From Cyclospora cayetanensis (taxonomy: Eukaryota > Apicomplexa > Conoidasida > Eucoccidiorida > Eimeriidae): a stretch of 64,000 nt of DNA. The position numbers and the translations under genes are program-made. Shown here piece by piece: positions 1-9,850 of this stretch; position 1 is the first letter of the stretch; each line of letters begins with the position of its first letter. Location of the stretch: NCBI RefSeq assembly GCF_002999335.1, contig NW_020312751.1, forward strand, positions 62,001 to 126,000. The letters are read 5' to 3'. A model generated the notes under the pieces. It worked only from the letters and a program-made list of their open reading frames with translations. It ran no database searches and was not told where the DNA came from.

Positions 1-1376
1 TGGCATTCTTGCCACGCGGCGAAGCATCTCGTGAATCCGAACATCCTGCAGCACCTGCCAGCTGCTGTTGCGCAGCAGCGGGTGCGTCTGCGGCAGCAGT
101 GACACTGTGTATCGATATTGTTTCCCCGTAACCAACTGTGGAAGCAGCAGCAGCTCTTCTCGCTGCATCTTCTGCTCCTGCTTTCCCTGCGGTTCCTGCT
201 GTACCATGGACTGCGGCTGCCTATTGCGATAGGGTTGCTGCAGGCTTTTCAAGTCTGCAATGCGCAATACGCGAACTTCTGGAGGCAGCAAAGCATTTAA
301 TTGCTGCTGCACTTGGGGCAGCAAATCCGTAGGCAGAACGGCCTGCTGTTGCTCCCGCCGCTGCTGCTGCGCATACAGCTCGTACGGCGCTCGATGACAC
401 ACAACCTCGCAGAGCTGCAAAAAGCAACATGGAAACTCGATGCTCGCAATTTCATATATGTATATATACTTCAGCAGCAGCAGTACGTGCTTGAGGGGTA
501 GCTGAGTAGGCTCCAGGTGTTGTTGTTGCTATTTGTATTGCTGCTTGTATTGCTGCTTGTGTTACTGCTTGTGTTACTGCTGTTTTACTTCTGTGTTGCT
601 GCTGTGTTACTGCTGTACTGTCCACTCACCGCGCCTGCAGCATGAACGCCACTGTCTGTGCGGCTGGCCCCCCTGATTTTCAGTGCGGCAGCAAAGGCTT
701 CGAACCTCTTCAAGCGTTGCTGTCTTTTTGCTATCTTTTCCGCCTCTTGGTGCTTCTCTGTCTCCGCTTCCTCTCCCTCCTGCTTATGGGGGGGATGTTG
801 CTGCTGCCTGTCGTCTTCTTCTTCCTCTTCCTCTTCCGCCACGCGCTGCTTCTGCCGGTGGACGCGCATCAACTGGTTGGTCGCAACTGCGGCAAACACT
901 TTGGCCAGCGCTTCGCGTATCACTGCCTCTACACTCCTGTGCTGCTTCTTCTTCTTGCTGCTGCTGCTGCTGTAGCTGTCTCGCGATGCTAGGGGCCGGG
1001 TGTCCTTCCAGCCACAGAATGCGGAGCCATCGTACGCCAGCATCAGTACCCAGTCAAACACTGGCTGGGGGTGGGTTTGTTGCGGTGTTGACGCGTCACT
1101 GCTCTCGCTGCTCTCGCTGCTCTCGCTGCTATCGCTGCTACCGCTGCAGTCAGTGTTGGAGCTGCTGGCGAGGCCCTTGTCGCATCTGCTGTACAAGCTC
1201 CCACAACCTTGTCTTTCCTTAGATGCGCCGCGACGTTGCTGCACTTCGGTGGTGTTGATGTGGTGCTGCTGCACGACTAGGGAGGCTCTCACGAGGGGGG
1301 AGGAGGTCTTCCAGCCGCAACACCCCTCACTCAGGCACCAGACGACCAGCAGGAGGAAGAGCTCACGCGCTCGCAT
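1..1376 (-). CDS. TruA-type tRNA pseudouridine synthase (3' end outside window)
   Basis: Converts uridine to pseudouridine in tRNA; TruA enzymes classically act in the anticodon arm. Exons seen: 630-1376 and 1-414, joined in phase 0 by a 215-base GTGAGT...AG intron. Exon 1 holds the N-terminal motif LAYDGSAFCGWK near residue 120 and the catalytic block RTDSGVHA with its Asp near residue 241. Exon 2 continues with LNALLPPEVRVL and later KQYRYTVSLLP and NSSWQV, all in TruA order. The ATG at 1376 is the first in frame and opens a hydrophobic leader (MRARELFLLLVVWCLSEGCC) that looks like a signal peptide, so apicoplast or secretory routing is possible (inference). Long Ser, Lys and Glu runs sit between the motifs, as is common in Eimeria. 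The C-terminus runs off the left edge. The family call is firm; which TruA paralogue it is cannot be told. Confidence 0.87.
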
Positions 1377-1889
1377 TGGTGCCGCTGCACTCTCCTGGCT
1401 GGAGATCAATCAATTGGTGCCGCTATTTCAGGCGTAATTGCAGCGGTAGCGGCAGCAAACCGCTGCTAGTGCTGCTACTGCTGCCACCGCTGCACGGAAT
1501 GTCGGGGATCGATGGATCCCTGCTGTGTTGCGCGCATTTTCACGTTGAACCCACCCATTTCTTCAGCAATTACAGCTGTTCGCCGTGCTGTCGCGGCAGA
1601 TGGTGTCGCTGCTGCAAATGCTGCTGCTGCTGACGGGGCTGCTGCCGCCGCTGTTGCTCGTCGCGCTGCTGATGGCGATTCTATTCTGAATGGGGCACAC
1701 CTCAATTTGGAGATGTTAATAGCTGAAACCAGACGCTTCGTTTGCTTTCCTCCACTGCAGCTGCTGCTTGTACTGCCGCCCTTTGAATTCCTTGATGCTT
1801 GCACAGCCGCAGCTGCTGCGACACGTGCCGGAACCGCTGGCTGATCGTCCTGCCGATTTCTTCGCTCCTGCTGGTGCTGCCGCCACACA
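1377..1889. promoter_or_regulatory. Shared upstream region of two divergent genes
   Basis: These 513 bases separate the ATG of the TruA-type gene (minus) from the ATG of the EF-hand gene (plus), so they should contain both promoters and 5' leaders. The stretch contains GCT/GCA-rich triplet runs that are open on both strands (about 1560-1680). No recognisable core promoter motif was found. The function is inferred from position only. Confidence 0.4.
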
Positions 1890-4136
1890 ATGTTGCTAGG
1901 CAGCATGGGGAGGCCTCTGAGGGGCATTCTGGGCTGCACCTTGAACCGCGTCGTGTCTGCGCAAGTGCCTGCTGCCGCAGCAGCTCGAGCAGCGGCATCC
2001 CGTGCAGCAGCATCGTTGGCACTTATCTGCAGCAGCAGCAGCCGCAGCAACGCTTGTATTCCCTGCCGCACCGAAAGCTCCGTTTCGTGGGGGCCCCAAC
2101 AGCAGCAACAGAGCCACCAGTGCCTGCAGCAGCTGCTGCTGCCGCTGCATCGTCAGCGGCGCCTTTACTGGGCGAAGACGGAGCGAGACTTGGCTTATGA
2201 CACCGAACAAATCGCCAGTTGGCGGGCAACTTTTCCCTCCCTCAAAGAGTTTACTGACGAAGGTGGGCAGCAAGAACTGCGGCAAGTGCTCGAGCTGCCG
2301 CCTTCCCGCGCTGCTTAGCATGCCAATAAGGGGTGCCTCCGCAGTCCTTGCCGGCTCAACGGGTAGAGGAAATTGAGATGTTACTGGCGCGACAGGCTTG
2401 CTTGCAACACCTGCAGTCGTGGTGGTGTGTTGCTCTGCCTCCCCTACGTTCGTATCCGCCTGCTCGTCTGTTTGTCTGTCTGTCTGCCTGCTTGCCTCTG
2501 TGTCTTGCTCTTGCTACGTCCAGTGCCGTTATCCCCTAGAGCTTCTGTTGGCATGCATGCGCTTTCGTTTGCATGTGCGCATGCACCTCGTAAATTCCAA
2601 TTTTTCGTGAGCAGTTCATCGCCGGCGGGGCCCCCTAGGTGTGTCGCTGTCCCCTCAGCCCCTTCCCTCCTTGAGCGTCTTTGTCGGATGTGCGTTTGCT
2701 CAGATCTCTTGGAGTGGAGGCGCGTGTTTGATTCGTTTGACCTCGACTCGGACGGATGGATATCTCGCGCAGATCTGCAAAAGCGACCAGAGTTTTCGCT
2801 GGACAAGGTGCAGAAGATTGAACGTATGCGCAGGGGCCTTGGGAGTTGTCTGTCTTTGGGAGAAAAGGAAAAGAAGCAAATGGGGTAGCAGGAGCGCCCT
2901 TAAGGTAGGCACTTCTCTGCGTTTTAAATAGCGGGCAAGCCAGTGCCGAGGTTTCCTGGAGCTGCACCCGCCTCCTGCTGTGCGCGCAGGATATGATAAA
3001 GACAAGAACAACTTGATTGATTTTGGCGAATTTGTGGAGGCTCTGTACGAGGTAGGCTAGAGGGTAAATATGTGGGTGTCACCAGGCTGCGACTCATGGC
3101 TGCTTTTTAATGCGGTCGCGTGTGTGTGTGTTTGTGGGAGGGGGGGGCACGCCTTCTGCGCGCAGCTGGACAAGGAAATCTTGAAAGAGGGCTTTGAGGG
3201 CTTTAGTGGAGTGGACGTGCAGCTGGAATTTGAAAAGTTTGCGAGTGAGGCCTTCAGAGTTTATGTGCATGCAGCACCTTCTTTTAGAAACTCTGCCTTC
3301 CGGAGTGCGCGCTGTTGCGAATTATGACGGCTAACTAGACCCTTCCAGAGAGCGGAAGGATGGATGGGAGGGTTGTATGTGTGTGTATGTACGTGTATGT
3401 ATGTATGTATGGGTGCGTATGTATGTGTATGTACCTGTGTGTATGTATGGGTGCGTATGTATGTGTATGTACCTGTGTGTATGTATGGGTGTGTATGTAT
3501 ATGTATGTATGTATGTGTATGTACGTGTGTGTATGTATGTATGTGGTGCGTAGCTACGGATGCCTCTGGTCAGAAGAGCCTCTCGCTCGGAGGTATCGGC
3601 AAGTGGTTGCGAGCAAGCAAGTTTACATGCATTACCAAACGCGATTGTATAAAACTTTTCAACGAAATTGACGGCAACCGAGATGGCGTAGTGGATCTGA
3701 AAGACTTTCAAGAGGTGCGTCGGTAGGAGGGTGCAATGCCAAAGTGAGGAGATAGGCGGGGAGCCCTGCATAGTGGTGTATGCGCGTCGAGTTTCTCCTA
3801 ATGTTCATCATGTGTGGTGTGCGACTAATGAAATCCTCACGCCAACTAGAATAATAGGATGCCCAACCGCTACGCTACCCTGCGGGAGATGCAGGCCCAG
3901 TGCTACACGCTGGCAGAATGCGAGCTCGCTGGCTCGATGTTGCCTAGCTAGCCAACTGGGCATGGATATGGAATTTGGACAGGGCAGGGATAATACAGGG
4001 GAACACGCCCGTTTAGCGAGCAGAAAACACGGGAAGGTGGCGTGGTTGCATCCCGTCGTGGCTAGCTAGCTAGCTCCGCTATAGAGGGCGAACACGGTGT
4101 GTTGCGGTTCTGTTGCAGTGGGTTGCCGCCAGATGA
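1890..4136 (+). CDS. Four-EF-hand calcium-binding protein, calcineurin-B-like layout
   Basis: Predicted exons: 1890-2262, 2704-2823, 2990-3051, 3166-3304, 3554-3714 and 4119-4136 (TGA), giving about 290 residues. Phases close with these boundaries. The exon 1/2 junction reads FTDE|DLLEWRRVFDSFD, typical of the helix entering a first EF hand. Loop 1 is DLDSDGWISRAD and loop 2 is DKDKNNLIDFGE, both with good calcium ligands. Loop 3 (TDASGQKSLSLG) is degenerate and loop 4 is DGNRDGVVDLKD. So three sites probably bind calcium and one is structural. The N-terminal 120 residues are Ala/Ser/Gln-rich; the second Met starts MGRPLR, a weak candidate for myristoylation. The end of exon 4 is the least certain: an earlier donor at 3259 would give a shorter linker but breaks phase. 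The cellular role is unknown. Confidence 0.75.
3372..3548. repeat. GTAT/GT-rich microsatellite inside an intron
   Basis: Imperfect tandem array of tetranucleotide GTAT with GT and GGGTGC interruptions, filling most of the fourth intron of the EF-hand gene. It runs to within four bases of the acceptor AG at 3552-3553, so the acceptor has no ordinary pyrimidine tract. The array is open in two frames, which creates spurious Cys/Val/Tyr/Met-rich ORFs. Confidence 0.9.
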
Positions 4137-4292
4137 GCTTCCAGGACGGGCTAGAACAAATCGCGTGGAGCGCTCCTTTGTTCGTGCAGCTGGCTACCGA
4201 CCACGCTGTCTGTGGGGCCCCACACGAGCACCCTGCTTTTTGTGCGCCTCCACAAAGACATATAAAAAAAGGCTCCTCATTGTATAACGCCT

Positions 4293-7200
4293 TTAGACCC
4301 TAGGGGAGCGGTGAGTTTTCGCCGGTGCTGCGTCTTCGATTTCTTTGAGCCTTGGGGCGGCCTCACGCTGCATGGCGTTTTCGAGCATAGCATACACAGC
4401 TCCCCGTACCACGGCCATATTCTTGATCTTTTCGCGGTTACGAGACGCGCACGTTTGGAACAGAGACGAGGCGCTGTATGAAATGCGTTGCTTCGGTGTT
4501 TATAGGCAGCGTTGTAGCCTCCCACTAATACGCGAAAATAGGCACTTTGTACGTACTCCTTTTTGTCTGTCTGCCCTTTCTGTACGCTCCCCCCCCGCTC
4601 CCCACGTAGTATCACAGCCCTTTGTATCGCGGCATGCAAGCCCACGTCTCCCTTCCTTCCTGCTTCGCAGCCGCGTCTAAAAAAGCCGGTGTTTCGACCT
4701 CGGCGGCAAAACAATCACAATGTAGGGTTTTGTGAGGCTCGCGTCGCCCCTAGAAACTCACCTAGAGAAGCCACCTTGTACACACCAGACTTTTTCCTGC
4801 TGCTGGTGCTGCTTTTGGCGTTTCCGCCATCGCCTGCTGCCCCCGCTCTGGCCCTTCGGGGTTTGGGACCTACTACGGCAACACTCACAGCAGTAGCTAA
4901 AGAGGGAAAATGCAACTGCTGTCTCTGCTCAAGTGTGGCTTCTCTGAAGTCTGCGGGGAACGCGACAACTCCAGCAAAAGACAACCCTCCCCCTGCACTG
5001 GCTGCGTTTTCTGGAGCCGTTGTTGTTCCTCTTGTGGCTCCTGCCGTTGCTCTTGCTACGGGCGTCGTTACGCCCGGCAGCGATGGAAAAGCCGAGAGGT
5101 CCTCTGGCGCCTGCTGCTCCTCCGCCATTGCGGCTGGCGGTGCTGCTGCTGCTGCTGCTGCTGCCGCGCGTCGCGCTGCTGCTGCTTCGCCCTGCTGCTG
5201 CCGCTGGCGCTGCTGCTTCCGCTGTTGCTCCCTGCGCCGCAAGTCCGCCTGCAACCCCACCAACATAGGAGAATGCAGACCTTTACGCCCATGCAGCCAT
5301 CCAAATCAAAGACGGCTTCCACAGAATTCTGGGTTGGGGGCTTCACGCATACCTCAAAATGTTGGAGCGTCTCCGAAGACAACCAAGCGTCTGAAAGAGC
5401 ATTCACAAGGCGGAATAAATAAACACTCCTTATGCGTGGAAAACACTCACTAGGCACAATAAACCCACACAAGGCGTAATAAACACTCACTAGGCATAGA
5501 AAAAACCTCGCAACACGCTAAGAAGGACACACCTATGTTAACCTCCGCGAGTTTGGCAGATGTGTTTTTAGGAAGATGTTCTACGAGTTTCAAGGGCCTT
5601 TGCTGCGCGCGCTGCTGCCGCTGATGCTGCTGCTGTACTCCCCGCAACGAGAGAAGGGGGACGTTCAGCAGCACGGGTGGAAGCCGCGAAAGCTCCCCAC
5701 CAGCCTCGTGGAGCAGCAGCCTGAGAACACGCAGCCGCAAAAACCATAGAGGCGCAACGGCTGCAGCCTCCACGGATTTTTTCAACAGCCTAAATCGCGC
5801 ACCCCGAACCCAGAAACCTACTGGTAATAGAACGGATGAAGAAAGACGGGCTGTCCGTCTGCCGCCTGATAAAAGGCTGTGTGAGAGCTGCCGTTTCCAC
5901 AGCTGTTAAGCCCCACTGCTCCCGAAGCTTCTCGTGCATGGGGATCCTCCTTCTTTTGCCGCTGCTTGCCAAACGTCGTTGGCTGCGCGTCTATCAGCTG
6001 CAGCAGCCTCATGAAATCCTGCAATGCGTCACGCATGCACACACTCAACCGGGAAGCTCTCGATTCAGGGGCTTCGAGTACCCAAACCGCCGCGTCCAGG
6101 TGAAGGACCACCGGCAGCACCTACCTGCATGCGTTCATGCAAGGGTTTAAGAGGCTCAGTGCTGCTGCCACTGCTGCTGGTGTTTGCTGCTGCGGCAGCG
6201 CCGCCAGAGATCGCCTCCACGAACTGCAAGGCCTACAGTCGCAACAACGCACTCTAGAGTCCAGCCTCCCGATTCGGCAGAACCGTGTGCTTCAAGCGTG
6301 CAGCTTGTGCTGTCTGTGCGATGGCGCAGGTTCAGGGTTTGAGCGCTCTGCAGCTGGTGCTCACGTACCGCTTGCAGTTCGCCTGCTGCTTCCATGTCTG
6401 CTGTTCGACTGACCAGGCAAGCCTGCAGCTTCAGCTCTGCGCGCACGTCACCATTCCCGCATGCCCAACTCGCACGAAAAATGCAAAACGGCCTTACGCC
6501 AGCCCGCCGTAAGCCACATCGGACGCGCCGCCAGTGTCAAAGCCTTGTAGAAGGGGCCGCTGAGCAACAGATTTAGGATTTGCAAGTACCAAGCGCCTGA
6601 AGGTGTTCTCTCCACGGCTGCTGCGCATCCTCCATGAAAGAAATCGAATTAAAAATGGCATCTGCGTCACAAATATGCACCCATACATGCACAGATACAT
6701 ACATATGCATACATATATATACACATCTAAATACATACATATATATACATACATCTAATTACATACATCTATATACATACATACATACATCTATATATAT
6801 GCATATACATACATCTATATACATACATACATCTATATACATATAATGTACAGATACAAACACACGGAGAGACCGTACCCCCTACACATTTGAACCCCAT
6901 GGAAAGAGGTGTATGTATCTCTGGAAAGCGTGTTGTTATGGGAGGCGCAAGCGCTCCGGGACTGGCAGAGGCCTAGTAGGCATAGGGTATGTGCGGGGGA
7001 GAAGGCGGCAAACACTTACGGAGCGAGGCTTCTGGAATCAGCAGACTCTGCTGCGGATGCTCCTCGTCTGCTTGGTGCTGCTTGTGTTGCGTTGCCACAG
7101 CGGTGGCCTCTGCCACGGCAGCAGCCAGCGCTTCGGCTGCTGCGCGGATTTCAGGGGAGTCAGCAGCAGCTACTGCCGCTGCAGTAGCTGCTGTGGCGGC

Positions 7201-9237
7201 AGCAAGGAAGGCATCACTAAGAAGAACACACGACCTTCCAGCTGTTGAGCGTGTTAAGAGACAGAACGAAGCGGTCCCCCCCTCTTCAACAGGCGCGAAC
7301 TGAACGAAACGCAGGCACCCTTAGGCCTCGATTGTTTTTTATAGTTCGCAGAAATCGCGGATCGAAGGAAGCAAAAGAGGAGCCCATGGAACCACACTCT
7401 GCGGTTAGGGGTGTGTAAGGGCGAAGGCTGGAGGCTAACAACGAATGCATCGCAGCATGGGCTCCCGTGGAAGCGATCAGCGCTCACCTGATGCAACATA
7501 AGAGGCCGCAGATCTGCCGAAATGACTAGCCGATGGCATAGGGGGCAACAGCTGCCGCTAGAGCCCTCTAGCAACCGGCATGCGCAAAGCGCGCACATCA
7601 CTGAACAAACACAAAGCCAAAATTTTCGCAAAAAATCAGCGAGCAGGGGAAGCATCCGCTAGAGAAACGTGGACCCGTCTTTCTAGCAGCAAGCCATCGA
7701 TACGGAGCGCCTAAGAAAATATACTATGTCACACAGAGAGCGAGAGACAGAGGCAAACAGACAGAGAGACAGACAGACAGACAGAGAGACAAACAGACAG
7801 AGAGATAAACAGACAAACAGACACACAAACAGAGACACAAACAGACACACAGACAGAGAGATACCCCTACACATACACAAGATACCCCTACACATACACA
7901 AGATACCCCAACACATACACAAGATACCCCAACACATACACAAGATACCCCAACACATACACAAGATACCCCTACACATACACAAGATACCCCAACACAT
8001 ACACAAGATACCCCAACACATACACAAGATACCCCTACACATACACAAGATACCCCTACACATACACAAGACTTACAATGACCGCATCTGGAGGTGAGGA
8101 GGGCGGTGCTGGCTGCCGCCTCCTCCAGGCAAATTGGACAGATGAGCTCTTCGAGAAGCGAATGAAACCTCACAGCGCTGGAAACGCAGTCCCACGCTGC
8201 AGCACTCAAAACACCACACCCACAACGAAAGCTTCTTGCACCGCAAGACTCCACACATGCGTTTCTACCGAAACCGACACTGCCGGGGGTGGAATAGGCT
8301 GTATCGACTCTCAAAGGGCTGCTACCCGTAGGGGCCTACCGAGGTTGTCTGCATAGCGAAGCCTCGTAAGATGCTGCAGCTGTGGCAGCGGATGCTCCTC
8401 TTGCTGGAGCTGCTGCTGCGGCTGCACCGCTCTGGTGAGAATCCTGCACTTAGCCAGCAAAAATCCATGAGGATCGCAGTGTGCCGCTGCTGCTGCCCGC
8501 TGCTGCTGCTGCTGCGGCGCCAGCGGCTGTGGCTGCTGCTGCTTAGGGCGGTATCGCGCAAAAGAAAGGATTGCAGCAGCTGGAATTACCGTTTGCTGGC
8601 CTCTTCTGCCTCTTCCTTGCTTCGCCTTCTGCTGCTGTTGTTGAGAGGGTTCTATCTGATGCTGCTGCTGATGGTGTTGAGAGGGTTCTCTCTGATGCTG
8701 CTGCTGATAGTGTTGAGACGGTTCTCTCTGATGCTGCTGCTGATGGTGTTGAGAGGGTTCTCTCTGATGCTGCTGCTGATGGTGTTGAGAGGGTTCTCTC
8801 TGATGCTGCTGCTGATAGTGTTGAGAGGGTTCTCTCTGATGCTGCTGCTGGTGGTGTTGAGAGGGTTCTCTCTGATGCTGCTGCTGATGGTGTTGAGAGG
8901 GTTCTCTCTGATGCTGCTGCTGATGGTGTTGAGAGGGTTCTCTCTGATGCTGCTGCTGATGCCGCTGGTTAAGCCGCCGCTGTGGATTATGCCGCCGCTG
9001 TTGATATGTGTCCACTGATTGGCTGTGTAGTTCGTGCTGCTGCAGCGGCGGCAAACGCTGCAAGTCGCATTGCTGGACAGACTCCTCTGACGGCAGTTGC
9101 TGCCGCTGCTTGAAGCGCGGCGCTCTGCCGTCTTCGGCTGGCCGCATGCTGCAATGCCTCTGATATTGTGGGTGCTGCGGTGTGGACTGCTGAGCGAAGT
9201 CTGGCTGCAGCTGCAGCTGCTGTTGCTGCTGCTGCAT
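4293..9237 (-). CDS. RNF10: RNF10-like RING-finger protein (probable E3 ubiquitin ligase)
   Basis: Predicted exons in coding order: 8340-9237, 8077-8196, 7488-7600, about 7020-7245, 6369-6436, 6125-6223, 5822-6018, 5533-5720, 5353-5390, 4775-5248, 4646-4698, 4293-4473. Exons 1-2 join as RLRYADNL|AWDCV, like the segment before the RING in RNF10. The C3HC4 RING is split over exons 2 and 3: CPICLEE, then RCGH|LMCALC, then CCPLC. Later come the family motif FYQAADGQPVFLHPFYYQ, then VEHLPKNTSAKLAEVNID, then SSETLQHFEADLRRREQQR, matching RNF10 order. The C-terminus has QAPEDLSAFPSLPG. RNF10 family proteins are RING E3 ligases, some linked to ribosomal-protein ubiquitylation; activity here is inferred. 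The N-terminus is Gln/His-rich with a 12-residue repeat. The stretch 7245-7488 is ambiguous: exon 3 may read through, and a donor near 7318 is possible. The ATG at 9237 is the first in frame; an upstream exon is not excluded. Confidence 0.85.
6674..6846. repeat. ATAC/TATA microsatellite in an intron
   Basis: Imperfect array of CATA and TATA units with CATCTA interruptions. It lies in the intron between exons 4 and 5 of the RNF10-like gene, between the donor at 7019 and the acceptor at 6437. Confidence 0.9.
7733..7860. repeat. CAGA-type tetranucleotide array
   Basis: Runs of CAGA, GAGA and CAAA units in the second intron of the RNF10-like gene, directly next to the 21-base minisatellite. It is open in several frames but is intronic in the model. 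Confidence 0.85.
7861..8070. repeat. 21-base minisatellite, ten copies, abutting a splice donor
   Basis: Ten near-perfect 21-base units (210 bases). They differ mainly at one position, CCCCTAC versus CCCCAAC. The array ends at 8070 and the consensus donor GTAAGT of RNF10-like exon 2 occupies 8076-8071 on the minus strand, so the array starts immediately after the donor hexamer. Each unit contains GTATGT on the minus strand, itself donor-like. The unit length is a multiple of three, so the RING exon reading frame stays open through the array and would encode a Cys/Val/Gly heptad repeat if the intron were retained. Confidence 0.95.
8641..8964. repeat. 36-base coding minisatellite, nine copies
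   Basis: Nine 36-base units in exon 1 of the RNF10-like gene. On the minus strand each encodes a 12-residue unit QHQREPSQHHQQ, with H/Y and R/I variants. Variation is limited to a few positions, which suggests recent expansion or homogenisation. It lies in the disordered N-terminal region, before the conserved part. Confidence 0.93.
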
Positions 9238-9631
9238 GTGCCTTCGAACTCGAGAAGTACACCGCGATACCGGGAGCAGCCGATACAAAGTAGGAGAGAG
9301 AGCAGCAGTAGAAGTAGCTCTGAGGCAACAGACCTGGAGAAGGCTCCCTCAGGGTTTGCAGCGCATCACCGTCATACTTCACTGGCAAGACACGCAGTCA
9401 CGCCGACGGCCTCTCGACTTACTTCTTCTGTTGCTAGCGCTGCAAGACGTTATACCTGTTCTGCCAACACAAGCACATGGGGATCAAAGACGGCGCCTTT
9501 TCGGCTACGCATCAACGGCAGGCGGCCACGTAGCATCCGCTGCAGCGGAGATGCTGCATGAAGCCACTTGCGGCAGCAGCAGAGGGGCAGCCGCTTAGGA
9601 ACGAGCCTGTGATGCCTTCGAAACAGGAGAA

Positions 9632-9850
9632 TTAGGGCGCGTGCGATTGCTGCAGTCGATGCATGCGATGCAGCTGCTGCTCGGCCGGCGGACTCGCCTC
9701 AAATGCTGGCGCCTTAGCGATCTGCTTGTTGTGCCGGATGCAGCGCAGCAGGTACATTGGGTGTCTTTGCACAAGAACCACTAATTCAAGTGGATCTTGG
9801 GGGTAACATTCATGAATAAGCCTCAAGACCTCCCGCCGCCCGCCGCTCTT
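9632..9850 (-). CDS. Possible terminal exon of an unidentified gene
   Basis: The minus-strand frame ending with TAA at 9632 reads like real protein: EVLRLIHECYPQDPLELVV, then VQRHPMYLLRCIRHNKQIAK, ending HRLQQSHAP. No ATG starts it, so it would be the last exon of a gene extending right. No convincing upstream exon was found before 11403, where CSN4 ends. It could equally be a chance ORF. The family was not recognised. Confidence 0.25.
   Translation of the reverse strand, partial: KSGGRREVLRLIHECYPQDPLELVVLVQRHPMYLLRCIRHNKQIAKAPAFEASPPAEQQLHRMHRLQQSHAP

Noticed and set aside
1475..2071. Minus-strand Ala-rich ORF opposite the EF-hand exon
   Set aside because: The plus-strand frame gives a correctly phased splice into an EF hand; the minus frame has no motif and no splice partner.
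3360..3726. Two long plus-strand ORFs rich in Cys/Val/Tyr/Met
   Set aside because: Their left part is translated GTAT microsatellite inside an intron; only the right part (from 3554) is the EF-hand exon.
7861..8070. Possible CRISPR array
   Set aside because: Units are contiguous without spacers, and the genome is eukaryotic.
7683..8097. ORFs on both strands through the CAGA and 21-base arrays
   Set aside because: Periodic translations of tandem repeats lying in an intron; no conserved residues.
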